Assembly: GCA_028564705.1 (NCBI GenBank)
Contig: JAPXFQ010001512.1
Coordinates: 558,001-622,000, forward strand
DNA length: 64,000 nucleotides
Reading direction: 5' to 3'
Origin: Apricaphanius iberus
Taxonomy: Eukaryota; Chordata; Actinopteri; Cyprinodontiformes; Aphaniidae
Of the stretch, positions 11,854 through 22,751 are shown piece after piece. Under the pieces are notes generated by a model. The model ran no database searches, was not told where the DNA came from, and was given only the letters and a program-made list of their open reading frames with translations. The translations under genes and the position numbers were made by a program. Within the stretch, counting starts at the first letter, position 1; each line of letters opens with the position of its first letter.

Positions 11854-11979
11854 GTTTTTTTTGTGTGTTTTTTTTATACCAGCAGCCATTTTAATAGTAG
11901 ATCAAATAGTAAAGGGTTGGAAAACGTACAGTGAAGGTCCCAGAGTAGATATGCAATGATATCGTTTTTTTCAAACCGT

Positions 11980-12286
11980 ATATATACAATAACGATACTT
12001 AGATCAGAGTGCTCACCGACCCCTAGTACCAATGCCAATACTTCTAGCACATAAAACAAATTCCAATGAATTTTCTCCTCTGCTTGTTACAACAAATCAT
12101 GGTGAATTAGATTTAAAAAATCATTAAAATGCTCACAAAAGAAAAATTTCAGTTGAAAAATAAATACAAAAATGTGAAATTGCTGCAGAGTTTTTACATC
12201 TTAAGTAACAGGTAACTTTAATGAGTGCGAGTATATTAGGACGGTATCGGGCCAATACCAGTCTCAGTATTGGTGCATCGCTATCC
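11980..12286. mobile_element. Second, truncated copy of the CGATAC-rich hAT-like element
   Basis: It resembles the preceding host element in its terminal pattern. It has ACAATAACGATAC on the left, the internal block TTCTCCTCTGCTTGTTACAA, and GTATTGGTGCATCGCTATCCC on the right. It does not carry the nested MITE. Confidence 0.55.
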
Positions 12287-12857
12287 CAGACTATAGGCAA
12301 TGGAACCCCAGACTAATGGTGAATGTACCCGGAAAGTTGGAGCTTGGAGCTGGGTTTGACGTTCCACCTGAATAAACAGCATTCCTGTAGCTGGAGAAGT
12401 CGGGATTCTAAAACGGTGTAACACAATGTGACAGGAACATGCGCCCTGTATTTGAACCCTGTCTAGCATTTTGCATGTCAGCCAAAACTCTACTGCAGAC
12501 TTTAAAATGGACTTCATTTGGTTTTTCTTCTTCCCACCGAAGAAGCCAGATTCATTGTCCCATCAGCAGATTCTCTCACCTGAGCTGTTGTTTATTGCTG
12601 CTCCTCCATAGTTATCATGCATCCCTTGGCTGCTTTTCTGATTAATGCACTACTTACCCATCCTGTTAGCTTAGGCAGATGACCAGGTGTTGGTAGGCTT
12701 GCAGTTGTGCCATACTCTTTCCTTTCACTGACTGGAAAAAACTTAGTAAGATGTTAAAACCTAATTATGCTTTTTAAAACCAAAATCTTAGTTATAAAAC
12801 ATGTTTTCCCTGTTCTTCAAAACAATATATGTTTAATAGCCAACAAATCATGGTGTG
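12287..12857. other. No gene recognised
   Basis: Short frames with no recognisable family, between a hAT-like fragment and the 5' boundary of the large L2 LINE. Confidence 0.45.
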
Positions 12858-13105
12858 ACTCTGTAATTTTTTCTGGTCCCCGGCCTGATCGTACTAGCGA
12901 TGACATGTACAGCCGTATGCTTTCGTTCCACCTTTGGTTGTCAAGGTGGTGTCCAGAAAACGATGTGGGCTACATTGATAACTGGGGGGCCTTCTGGGGA
13001 AAACCTGGACTGTTACGTAGAGACGGCATCCATCCCACCGAGGACGGAGCTTCGCTTCTTTCCAGGAACATTGATAGGGTTATCTCTAGTTCCCCAAAGC
13101 CGTGA
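12858..13105 (+). pseudogene. L2 ORF1 esterase (SGNH) C-terminal fragment
   Basis: The frame reads FSGPRPDRTSDDMYSR, then WLSRWCPENDVGYIDNW, then RRDGIHPTEDGASLLS before a TGA at 13103-13105. DGIHP corresponds to the last catalytic block (Asp and His) of the SGNH hydrolases found in ORF1 of CR1/L2 LINEs. The nucleophile serine block is missing because the element is 5'-truncated. It is in the same reading frame as the downstream endonuclease-RT. Confidence 0.82.
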
Positions 13106-16100
13106 CAACCCAGAGTCCAGCTCAGGGAACCCAGAGTCGAGCTCAGGGAAACCAGAGTCCAGATCAGGGAACCCAGAGTCCAGGTCAAGGAACAGGGACT
13201 GCCACCCACCCACTACCCTATAGAGATAGTTTCCCGTCCACTACCCAAAACTAATGAATTAAAAGTTAATGCTACTAGAGCAAAGTATAAAAATCTCATA
13301 AAGATAAATAAAACTCGGACTGAACATAAAAACAAATCAATTAAATGTGGTTTACTAAACATAAGATCTCTCCCCTCAAAAACACTCTTAGTAAATGACT
13401 TAATTTGTGAAAATAATATTGATTTGTTTTGTCTTGCAGAGACATGGTTGCAGGAAGAGGACCATGTCACAATAAATGAGTCAACTCCCCCTAGCTACTT
13501 AAACTTTAGTGTCCCTCGAAGTACTGGTCGAGGAGGTGGAGTAGCAACTATCTTTCACTCCGATTTACTAATTAATCTCCAAAAAAATAATAGTTACAGT
13601 TCCTTTGAGCATCTAGTTTTTAGCCTTCCTCATTCACATAACAAAGCAGTAAAGCCACTTTTGTTTGTGGTCTTATATCGTCCACCAGGACCTTATTCTC
13701 AATTTTTAGATCAGATTTCAGATTTTCTATCTGACTTAGTTTTAAACACTGATAAAGTCATTATAGTCGGAGACTTCAATATTCATGTTGATAATGAAAG
13801 TGATAGTCTAAATACAGCTTTTAACATTATCTTAGACTCAATAGGCTTTACTCAAAATGTGCAGGGACCAACACATTCTTGTCACCACACTTTAGATCTT
13901 GTGCTGACTTATGGCATTGACTGTGAAGAAATAACAGTCTTTCCACATAACCCTATCCTGTCTGATCATTTCCTTATCACTTTTAAACTTACTCTAATGG
14001 ATCATATCAAACCTGAAAGAAAACTTCATTATACCAGAACGTTATCAGACAACGCTGTAGCAAATTTTAAAGAAGCTCTTCCAACTTTAATTTCCTCAGT
14101 TTATAAATGCAGAACAGAAAACAGTGATTTAACTCGTGACCCCTCACAACTTGACATTTTAGTTCATAGCGTTAATTCCTCCCTGCGTCGGGCAATAGAC
14201 AAAGTTGCCCCCTTGAAAAGGAAGGTGGCTAGCAATAGAAGATTAGCTCCCTGGTTTAATTTAGAGCTACGTACCCTAAAGCAGAATGTTAGAAAACTAG
14301 AGAGAAAATGGCGCTCCACGCATTTACATGATTCCTTTTTAATATGGAAAAATAGTTTATTGCTATATAAAAAGAGCCTTCACACAGCTAGAACAGCATA
14401 TTATTCATCTTTAATCGAGGAGAATAAAAATAATCCTAGGTTTCTTTTTAATACAGTTGCCAAACTCACACAGGATCATAGCTCTATCGAGCCAACCATT
14501 CCCCAAGCTCTAAGCAGTGACGACTTCATGCAATTCTTTATAAATAAAATAGACTCCATAAAGAATAAGATAATTGGGAACCTTCCCAATATGCTTGCTT
14601 CCTCCTTAGTTAATGAGGCAGCCTCAAAAATGGTGGAACCTAATATATGCTTAAACTGCTTTAATGCAGCCGAACTTTGTGATGTACTAAAATTATTAGC
14701 TTCATCTAAACCTTCAACTTGCGTTTTAGACCCAATCCCAACTAAACTCTTAAAAGAAGTTTTCCCTCTGATCGCTGCTCCAATTTTAAATATAATGAAT
14801 CTATCCTTAGTCAATGGATATGTACCACAGGAGTTTAAGATTGCTGTAATTAAACCTCTACTTAAGAAACCCTCTCTTGATCAAAACGACTTAATTAACT
14901 ATAGACCGATATCTAATCTTCCCTTCTTATCTAAAATTCTTGAGAAAATAGTTGCACACCAGATATGTGAGCATTTAAACAATAATGAGCTGTTTGAGAA
15001 GTTTCAGTCAGGCTTTAGAGCTCATCACAGCACTGAAACAGCTCTGGTGAAGGTTACTAATGATATTCTCATAGCCTCAGACAATGGACTGGTGACCATT
15101 CTGGTCCTGTTAGATCTCAGTGCTGCCTTTGACACTGTTGATCACAATATTCTCATAGAAAGGCTTCAACGTGTCGGTATAATAGGAACAGCCCTAGGCT
15201 GGTTTAAATCTTATTTGTCTAACAGATTTCAGTTTGTTCAAGTAAATGATAAACCCTCCTCAACCTCAAAAGTTACTTGCGGAGTACCACAGGGTTCAGT
15301 GCTTGGGCCGATTCTTTTTACTATATATATGCTTCCTATTGGTAAAATAATTAGGCAGCATGGGATAAATTTCCATAGTTACGCAGATGATACACAGCTA
15401 TATCTATCCATAAATCCTGATGAATCCAATCAGTTAGGTAGACTACAGGCATGTCTGGAAGACATAAAAACTTGGATGACTCTAAACTTCTTGCTTCTAA
15501 ATTCTGATAAAACAGAAGTTGTCGTCTTTGGACCAGAAGCTCTGAAAAAGAAACTACTTAGTCAGCCCCTTCACCTGGACGGCATTAAATTAGCCTCCAG
15601 TAATAAAGCAAAAAACCTCGGTGTCATTTTTGACCAAGATATGTCATTTAGATCTCACATTAAAGAAGTCTGTAGGATTTCCTTTTTTCACCTTAGGAAT
15701 ATTGCAAAAATTAGAACCATCCTGTCCAGGAGTGATGCTGAAAAACTAGTCCATGCCTTTGTTACTTCAAGGCTGGATTACTGTAACTGTCTATTATCAG
15801 GTAGTCCACAGAATACAATTAAAAGTCTTCAGTTAGTTCAAAATGCTGCTGCTAGGATTCTGATGAATATTAAAAGAAGAGATCACATTTCCCCTGTTTT
15901 AGCTTCTCTTCACTGGCTCCCAGTAAAATCTAGAATAGAATTCAAGATCCTCCTTCTGACATATAAAGCCCTTAATAATCTAGCTCCATCATACATAAGA
16001 GACCTGATTGTTCCATATGTTCCTAACAGAGACCTTCGCTCTCAGACTGCAGGTTTACTGGTAGTTCCTAGGATTTCTAAAAGTAGAATGGGTGGCAGAT

Positions 16101-16222
16101 CTTTCAGCTATCAGGCTCCCCTCCTATGGAACCGGCTCCCAGGGTTGGTTCGTGAAGCAGACAATTTGTCTATCTTTAAAACTAGGCTAAAAACTTTCCT
16201 CTTTGACAAAGCTTACAGTTAG
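13106..16222 (+). CDS. L2 LINE endonuclease-reverse transcriptase
   Basis: The 1,038-codon open stretch encodes the retrotransposition enzyme, which nicks target DNA and copies the LINE RNA there. An apurinic-type endonuclease comes first: LLNIRSL, AETWL (catalytic Glu), [15 protein letters not shown] (catalytic Asp/Asn), HTLDLVL and LSDHFLI. The reverse transcriptase follows: [59 protein letters not shown], the catalytic [11 protein letters not shown], and a C-terminal [15 protein letters not shown] ... [20 protein letters not shown] block. All key residues that I can check are present. No ATG precedes the endonuclease in this frame; the first in-frame ATG lies in the endonuclease-RT linker ([10 protein letters not shown]). 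A separately initiated full protein is therefore unexplained. Whether it is expressed is unknown. Confidence 0.9.
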   Translation, partial: QPRVQLREPRVELRETRVQIREPRVQVKEQGLPPTHYPIEIVSRPLPKTNELKVNATRAKYKNLIKINKTRTEHKNKSIKCGLLNIRSLPSKTLLVNDLICENNIDLFCLAETWLQEEDHVTINESTPPSYLNFSVPRSTGRGGGVATIFHSDLLINLQKNNSYSSFEHLVFSLPHSHNKAVKPLLFVVLYRPPGPYSQFLDQISDFLSDLVLNTDKVIIVGDFNIHVDNESDSLNTAFNIILDSIGFTQNVQGPTHSCHHTLDLVLTYGIDCEEITVFPHNPILSDHFLITFKLTLMDHIKPERKLHYTRTLSDNAVANFKEALPTLISSVYKCRTENSDLTRDPSQLDILVHSVNSSLRRAIDKVAPLKRKVASNRRLAPWFNLELRTLKQNVRKLERKWRSTHLHDSFLIWKNSLLLYKKSLHTARTAYYSSLIEENKNNPRFLFNTVAKLTQDHSSIEPTIPQALSSDDFMQFFINKIDSIKNKIIGNLPNMLASSLVNEAASKMVEPNICLNCFNAAELCDVLKLLASSKPSTCVLDPIPTKLLKEVFPLIAAPILNIMNLSLVNGYVPQEFKIAVIKPLLKKPSLDQNDLINYRPISNLPFLSKILEKIVAHQICEHLNNNELFEKFQSGFRAHHSTETALVKVTNDILIASDNGLVTILVLLDLSAAFDTVDHNILIERLQRVGIIGTALGWFKSYLSNRFQFVQVNDKPSSTSKVTCGVPQGSVLGPILFTIYMLPIGKIIRQHGINFHSYADDTQLYLSINPDESNQLGRLQACLEDIKTWMTLNFLLLNSDKTEVVVFGPEALKKKLLSQPLHLDGIKLASSNKAKNLGVIFDQDMSFRSHIKEVCRISFFHLRNIAKIRTILSRSDAEKLVHAFVTSRLDYCNCLLSGSPQNTIKSLQLVQNAAARILMNIKRRDHISPVLASLHWLPVKSRIEFKILLLTYKALNNLAPSYIRDLIVPYVPNRDLRSQTAGLLVVPRISKSRMGGRSFSYQAPLLWNRLPGLVREADNLSIFKTRLKTFLFDKAYS
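13111..13194 (+). repeat. Four 21-bp tandem repeats in the LINE linker
   Basis: Units at 13111-13131, 13132-13152, 13153-13173 and 13174-13194 differ by a few bases. Because 21 bp is seven codons, the repeat keeps frame and encodes a charged REPRVQ-like heptad between the esterase remnant and the endonuclease. Confidence 0.92.
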
Positions 16223-17337
16223 AGATATGTTTATAGGTAGTTAGAGTCAGGTCAGACAGGTAGATAGGAAGAGACAGGTTAATGTTAGTAGTCAGGCAGA
16301 GTGTCAAAAGTTAGGAAGAGATAGGAAGAGGTAGAGTAGCTAGGTAGAGATAGATTAATGTAAGCCAGGTAAAGATCCGGAGCCGGTCGCGGCTTACCGC
16401 CGCGGAAGAAATGCGCCCCACAGGGGCCAGCCAGCGCCGGAGAGAGGTCCCTCAAGGGGATCCTCCCGCACAGTGCGGCCGCCCATTACCTGCCGGGTTG
16501 AATCCCCCGGGCAGACTGTGCGGACCCCACCCGTTTATCTCTTAAACGTTTCTCGCCCTCTTCAACTCTGTCCTCTCAGTTCTGTCTATTTTTCCTTAAG
16601 ATAGTTGTCGACTATCGGTCTCGTGCCGGTATTTAGCCTTAGATGGAGTTTACCACCCACTTTGGGCTGCATTCTCAAACAACCCGACTCCGAGAAGACC
16701 CCGGCATGACGGGGGCCGTTACCGGCCCTACACCGTCCACGGGTCATCAGGAGGACTCAGACAGAGTGTTGGTAGCCAGGTCTCCTAGTAGCTAGGAGAC
16801 AGGTTAATGTTAGTAGCTATGCTGCTTTAGGCTAGGCTGTTGGAGGACATTATTAGGGTCTGTTCCTACTTTCTCTCCTACTTCTCCCCAACTGCATGAT
16901 GTGCTGTCAATTCAAGCACTAACCTGTTTTCTATTATAGTAGGTGCTCCGGATTAGCCCTGCTTGACGACCCTGACTAAGATGGCATTGCAGTGACGGAA
17001 AATTCTCCACGTCCTGCAACAAACTTCTGCATCAGTTCTATTGCTCTTTCTGTGTCTCTGTTATGTATTCTCCAAGCCACAGACGGTCGCGGCAGATAAC
17101 CGCTTGTGCTGAGCCTGGTTCTGCCGGAGGTTTCTTCCTGTTAAAAGGGAGTTTTTCCTTCCCACTGTCGCTGCATGCTTGCTCAGTATGAGGGATTGCT
17201 GAGAATTCCACGACGCAATCTTCTGTGGTTCTGTAATTTCTACACTAAACATTGTATTGTAATAACTCTTTTTGTAAAGTGCCTTGAGATGACATCTGTT
17301 GTGAAATGGCGCTATATAAATAAACTGAATTGAATTA
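16223..17337 (+). other. 3' untranslated region of the L2 LINE
   Basis: Non-coding and locally GC-rich at 16370-16760. It ends in the conserved tail (GAGGTTTCTTCCTGTTAAAA, GAGATGACATCTGTTGTGAA, GGCGCTATATAAATAAACTG). LINE 3' tails of this kind are recognised by the reverse transcriptase; that role is inferred from the family. Confidence 0.8.
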
Positions 17338-18071
17338 ATAATGTCCTCTAATTGAACTTTGTCAGGAACTAGGTTGTGAGGGTGTTTGTCTCTTATTGCC
17401 TGTGATGTTTTGTTTTTATTCCACCTGAAGAGCGGTTCTCAGTTGGAGGGCGGTACACCTGGCTGCAATCTTCCAATTAGGGCTGGACAATATAGAAAAA
17501 AAGCTTATCCATAAAAAAATAGTCATATTGATCGATATCGATAATTATCGATAAAAAATCACATAATGTAAAAAATATATTTTAAGTGCCTCCCCAGTAA
17601 TTTTGTTATTCTTCAATTAACTAGTCTTAACAAAGGATTAAATTAATTAAATTTTCGAACACTTTTTTATCATAACTAAGTTTGTAAGACACAGAAACAA
17701 ACCAAAAGACCTGAGTAACATCAGTAAATACAAAGAAAAGTAATATTATTAATCATTATATTATATATATTTCTTAATCATGTTAGTAATTTAAGTTAAA
17801 GGCTTATTTTTATGCTTTTTAATCTTTTAAACATTTTATGATACTTTATAATATTAATGGCTGAAACCCTTGTTTTAGTTTGTCAATAAAGCTTATTCAA
17901 ATTCACTTCAGCTCTTCAGCTGTAGGCTAAAGCTAAAGCTAACTAGCTACTCACCAGTGTTGATGGAGCCCAAAATACTACAGCTCAGTCACTGAGAGCC
18001 GAAGCAAGCAGGTCTATCCAACCCCTGTTGTGTTTTTAAAGCGTTTTTTCGCTGCTGAGGACCGTACGGAG

Positions 18072-18612
18072 GAGGATTAGGGCCACTGAAGAAAAAAAAT
18101 CGAATTCTGACTTTAATCTCAGAATTCTGACGTTATTCTCAGAATTCTGACTTTAATCTCAGAATTCTGACATTAATCTCAGAATTCTGACTTTATTCTC
18201 AGAATTCTGACTTTAATCTCAGAATTCTGACTTTATTTTCCAAATAAACTTGCAATTCCTTTTCTTGAACAACTCCTTTTCAACAGTGTTCACAGTGATC
18301 TTAAAGCACATTTTCTACAGTTTGTCAGCAACCAAGAAAATGAGGTTTTGGGGGAATCCGTTAAAGATTTTTATGCTGTTGATTTAAATGATCTTTTGGA
18401 GGTACTAGACAGTTCTCTTCTTCCATTAATGAAATGTCCTGTTCACAAATTGTAGTTCGTTTCCTGGTGTTCATCTGCATTGCAGCCAGAGGTCACTTCT
18501 GAGATTAAAGTCAGAATTCTGAGAATAAAGTCAGAATTCTGAGATTAAAGTCAGAATTCTGAGATTAAAGTCAGAATTCGATTATTATTTTTTTTCAGTG
18601 GCCCTAATCCTC
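18072..18612. mobile_element. Foldback element with tandem-repeat arms
   Basis: The outer ends GAGGATTAGGGCCACTG and CAGTGGCCCTAATCCTC are exact inverted repeats. Just inside are arms made of a 20-bp tandem repeat (core CAGAATTCTGACTTTAATCT): about seven units at 18101-18240 and about four in reverse orientation at 18499-18580. A unique core of roughly 250 bp lies between. The architecture is that of a foldback-type or MITE-like element sitting inside the larger hAT-like element. Confidence 0.88.
18231..18455 (+). CDS. 74-codon open frame in the foldback core, unknown
   Basis: The unique core carries one uninterrupted frame ending in TAG. It contains LAIPFLEQLLFNSVHSDLK and then VKDFYAVDLNDLLEVLDSS. 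The acidic/leucine-rich composition is protein-like, but I recognise no family and there is no clear ATG near its start. It may be a captured exon or a transposase relic, or open by chance. Confidence 0.3.
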   Translation, partial: LYFPNKLAIPFLEQLLFNSVHSDLKAHFLQFVSNQENEVLGESVKDFYAVDLNDLLEVLDSSLLPLMKCPVHKL

Positions 18613-19168
18613 TTCTGTAGGACCAGGAGCAGAACCGAGGGGAGATTTTAACAGCCACAGATGTTAGCAACGCAACGCGACCTGGATAAGTTTCCTGTGT
18701 CTCGGCGGGAGTCCTGCCTAAAACAGCTGATCATAGTTCTATATTTCATTCATTATGCGTGGAGGATCGGTTCAAAACGGGACGTAACCTTTACCTTAGC
18801 CACTGAAACATTTATTCGGAACAACTTGCTAGGCTGCTGCCTTGACGTCTGAGCACGGCGAAGTTAAGGTAATGGTTCGCTTAGGAACTATTAAAAAATT
18901 CAGTTTCAGCTCAAATTATTTCATCCTTTTTGTGGTTTTGAAAGGAGATAGGATGGCTGACAGAGCTGCGTGGGTCATTGTTAATGATTCGTTTGGAGTA
19001 AGTAATGATTGTGGTACTAAGCTGCCTGATAGGGTATAATGAAAAAATTAGAGAAAACTTCTTTTTTTCTATCAAACTTTTTTATCAACCCCTTTTTTTT
19101 CTATCGCACCACACGTCTGTCGATCGATATATACTGCTATCGAATTATTGTCCAGCCCTACTTCTAAT

Positions 19169-20227
19169 CACCAGATTGGTGTTTTAAGGACGCTCCATCA
19201 TTGCCTGATCAAGCCGTAACCCGCCTTTGCTCCTCAAATATAGCTTTATCTGTTAACCTGCTCATTTTATCTGCGCCACTTAGCTCCTCGCTTCTCATTG
19301 CCTCACAGGTTTTACTCCCTTAGCGGTTCCCACGCCAACTCTTGGACCATTCTGACTAATCTCCTTATGTGAGGATCCGTTCTCTTCCGGAACATGCCCC
19401 ACAATCATCAACATCAGCTACGCCGACCTCCAGCATGCACCTGCCTGGCCGCTCTGCAGTACCTGCAATACGTTCTTTCACCCACCTCAAAAAAAGGTAA
19501 TCAGGGTTCAAAAGTAAAACTCTTTGTAAATTAAACAGATTATTTTTCTACATTGTGTCCTTCTTCTGATTCTGGATGTTGGTCAGAAAGCTATCCAGAA
19601 ATATGAAAACTTCTAACATCTTACCAGAACATCTGAATTTATTCTGAGAATAAATTACACATCAGTTGACTCTATTCAGTAATTAGGTGACTTCTGAAGG
19701 CATTTGGCCACATTAGATTTCATATAAGCATGTCCGATTAAAGAGGGCTAAATTCCAGTGCACACTAAACTGTTTGGAAATGTATAAAATAATTTATGAT
19801 CATTCTTCTCTTTTGCAATTGTGTTTTACTTTGTCTTCGACTATACCTAAATCCCACAGAAATACGTCGTTTGTTGTTTCCAACAGTACATATTTCAAAT
19901 CTTTGATAGTTATTGCAGTGTTACCACGCACACCCCACTTTGAACCCACTCCTGGGTACATAAACAGTGGACATGTAACAACTTAATTTTTAAGGGAACT
20001 TCTGTCGTCATATTTGCTCTATGCTCCATGAAATCTCGGCTCCAGAAACCTTGGAAACCCTTTATGGAGTGACCAACAGTGTGTGTTGCATCATATTTGC
20101 ATTGCGGTTGAACTTCTCATTAGGCAACCGGCACACCCAGACTCCCACCGCAGGTGTGGTTTTATCAGAAAACAGCCATCCAACAGCTCAAAGGATGACT
20201 TGCAACTAGTTTGGATTTATTATTTTA
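19169..20227. other. No gene recognised
   Basis: No recognisable coding family or repeat boundary. The segment at 19180-19480 is somewhat GC-richer and could be old repeat. Confidence 0.45.
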
Positions 20228-20960
20228 GAAGTAGAATGGAATAGAATAGAATAGAATAGAACAATTCTTTATTGTCCCACAATGGGAATTATTGGTTACA
20301 ACAGCAGCAAAGCCAAAACAGAACAGAAGAGTTTAAGAGTTCAGAAAAAAATATGTACATTATGTACATGGTTACAAAAAACAGAGTATTGTAAAGTTAT
20401 TAAGGACAAAAATACAGATAAAGTGGCATCACCAGGTGAGGTGGTAAATACTTAAAAATATTTACAAATGTGCATATTTATTCATTTATATATACTTGTA
20501 GTGAAATAAATGAATGTATTATTTCCGAAAGTTAGCATATATGAATGGAAAAAAAGACAAATAATGTGCAAATTACAGCAGTAGAAATGTTCTTTGGTGA
20601 ATTAGTGACATTTATAGCGCTGTAGACATTCATGTTTGTTGGGAGCAGTTTTGGTTGTAAAAGTCTGACAGCTGCAGGCAGGAAGGAGCTGCGAAAACGC
20701 TCCTTTGTGTCCTTCGTCGTCTGAGATATAGCAGTCTGTCACTGAAGGAGCTCTGCAGTTCAGCAACATCTTCATGCTTGGTAGGGGGGGGGGGGACTCT
20801 GTCAATCCTTGAAGTTATCTTGGCCAGAGTCCTTATGTCTCCCAACACCTGGACTGGTTCAACAGGGCATCCTAGAACAGAGGAAAAGTACAAGTTTTTT
20901 TTTTTTACTTGGACCTTATTTTTAGCATGCATTACATTCATTTACTCAGTGAAGAAATAT
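20228..20960 (-). mobile_element. LINE 3' fragment, minus orientation
   Basis: The plus strand starts with a short (AGAAT)n run and CTTTATTGTCCCACAATGGG, the complement of a typical fish LINE 3' end. On the minus strand, coding remnants such as SDRLLYLRRRRTQRS and, in another frame, RSFLPAAVRLL match the C-terminal tail of Rex1/CR1-type reverse transcriptases. It is frameshifted and 5'-truncated. A G-run is present near 20784-20793. Confidence 0.68.
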
Positions 20961-22072
20961 AAATGGAGGAGTTTATATCCATTCGATCAGTATACATCCA
21001 TATAGTGGGAGCCAACAGTCTTTAAATAAGGAGTTATCTTATTATTGTTATGAATCGCTAGCACTATTCCCTTGTTCAGAGCTTCTCAGAGGTGCTTTGC
21101 TGTGGTCTCCAGGGTTGTTCAACAGGCTTTTAAGCCAACTACACTAACACGAATTTTCAGCGAGATTATTGTCATGTGGCATCCCAGTAGTAGTCTGAGA
21201 AGGACTTTCACTCTGTGCTCTACGTCGGTTAGACAGAACTGGCTACTGCAGACATCAGCATGGTTCGAATTTACGTGTTTCCAAAATGCACAAACAAAAT
21301 AACCAAGAGGACCAAGTTCAGCTTAGTTCAGCTAAATTCAGACATATACCTACATATACTACATTCCAATTCCTCCCTCCCAGATTTAGAAATAGATATG
21401 AAGATTCGGATGTCATGTTGAGGAAAGAAATCTAGACAAACTACAGAACAGACAGAAATCAGATTTGGGATTTTCTACATTTTAAGCATTTGCATGTGGA
21501 CAGCTGTAAATCAGAGTTTTTGCAGAGTTTTTACATCACTGTCCGCGACAAAAATACTCTGTGATCTGCATTTATGCCCTAAGAGCTGGTATGGCATTAT
21601 CAACGGTTCAAGCGCTCTTTTTTTTTTTACAAGCTCTAATACCACTGTGTGTAGATGTTAGAAAGTAGAAAGTTTCTCTGAGTTGAAAGGATTTATGAGA
21701 ACTACCGCCGCCTACAGGTTTGGGATGGATATGAACGTACTTAAAAACGCACTTATCTGGTTACATGGGGATTTTTTTAAACGAGGTAGGGAAAATCGTC
21801 ATTTAAAAAGAGGAACGGTTACGTGTGTACATGGCCTTAGTCAGCTGATCCACAGCGCTGCTGCTCACAAGAACCAGGAAAGTAGAACACATCAACCCAG
21901 TTCTAATGTTTACACTGGGTCCTTGTAGCTCAGGGAATATACTTCAAAATACTCCTACTAGTTCATAAATCATTGACTGAGTTGGCACCAAAGTACTTTA
22001 AAGATCTGCTCTCACTATACCACCCAGACCACTTTGGTCTTCCAACTCTAGTCTACTATGGAAGTGGAAGAA
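20961..22072. other. No gene recognised
   Basis: No family assigned. The segments GAGCTTCTCAGAGGTG (near 21078) and GTGCTCTACGTCGGTTAGA (near 21217) recur in similar form around 41200-41460 and 44790-44880, suggesting an uncharacterised dispersed repeat. Confidence 0.4.
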
Positions 22073-22145
22073 CTGTTTAATTTGTTAGCTTACGTTATTG
22101 CTGTGGACTGTTGTTTTGTCAAATAAATGAATACTCAAAAATCAA

Positions 22146-22201
<56 letters not shown>

Positions 22202-22751
22202 AAAATAGTTCACCTACGTGATTCTTATGTCTATGAGGAAAACAATCAGTGACGCAAGGCGCAGCAGCGAGCCGCAAGTTTTCAGAAGTCTTTGCTTTTG
22301 GTCTGGCAAAAACCAACGTTGGTGTCAAAATCAACAGACTCAATGCTGCGCTGCGACCAAACTAAGAAAAAAATACTTTCTCACTATCTCCTGACACAGA
22401 GACTCCAACACGTTTTTGGAATGATTAATAAGGGATTATTCCTAAACGTTCAGCGCTGCTGAGCAGGGGCGTACCCAGGAGGTTAATAAAGAGGGGCTAA
22501 AAGGGCCCAGGATGGGACTGTAGCCTCAAAATAAAAGCAGAGCTGTTCTTGTAGTGGGGACCCAATCTGAGCTGGTCACATTTTATCTAAGGTTTATGTG
22601 ACAGTGTAATATGAAAGAAAATAAAACATTGCAACTTTTTTTTTCACAAAAGGTTTTTCACCAAAAAGTGGAGGGAGTGTTTAATTTCTTAAGTTACGTT
22701 ATTGCTGTGGACTGTTATTTTGTCAAATAAATGAATACTCAAAAATTCAAG
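22073..22751. repeat. Direct repeats flanking a TA microsatellite
   Basis: About 75 bp at 22073-22146 is repeated, with few differences, at 22677-22751 in the same orientation. The shared core is TTATTGCTGTGGACTGTT followed by TTTTGTCAAATAAATGAATA. The first copy runs straight into (TA)27. Roughly 530 bp of other sequence separates the copies. Confidence 0.8.
22146..22199. repeat. (TA)n microsatellite
   Basis: About 27 uninterrupted TA dinucleotides, directly visible. Confidence 0.97.

Larger units (their letters stand above)
12858..17337 (+). mobile_element. Near-complete L2-type LINE with intact RT frame
   Basis: From 5' to 3' it holds the end of an ORF1 SGNH-esterase domain, a repeat-containing linker, an endonuclease, a reverse transcriptase and a roughly 1.1-kb 3' UTR. 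The tail ends in GGCGCTATATAAATAAACTG and an AATTGAATT-type repeat. The 5' end is truncated inside ORF1. The coding part has no stop or frameshift from 13106 to 16222, making it the youngest-looking LINE in the window. Its tail is shared with the decayed copy at 3.4-3.7 kb. Confidence 0.93.
17478..19160. mobile_element. 1.68-kb hAT-like element with 8-bp target duplication
   Basis: The ends TAGGGCTGGACAATA and ATTGTCCAGCCCTA form an inverted repeat, with subterminal ATCGAT-rich sequence on both sides. It is flanked by CTTCCAAT (17470-17477) and CTTCTAAT (19161-19168), a 7-of-8 match and a hAT-type duplication. There is no transposase frame. A foldback element is nested at 18072-18612. Confidence 0.85.

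Noticed and set aside
13970..16222. Host gene encoding a 932-residue protein
   Set aside because: Endonuclease and YADD reverse transcriptase motifs throughout; it is a LINE protein.
18101..18580. CRISPR-like array of 20-bp repeats
   Set aside because: Units are contiguous with no unique spacers and occur in opposite orientations as element arms, in a vertebrate genome.
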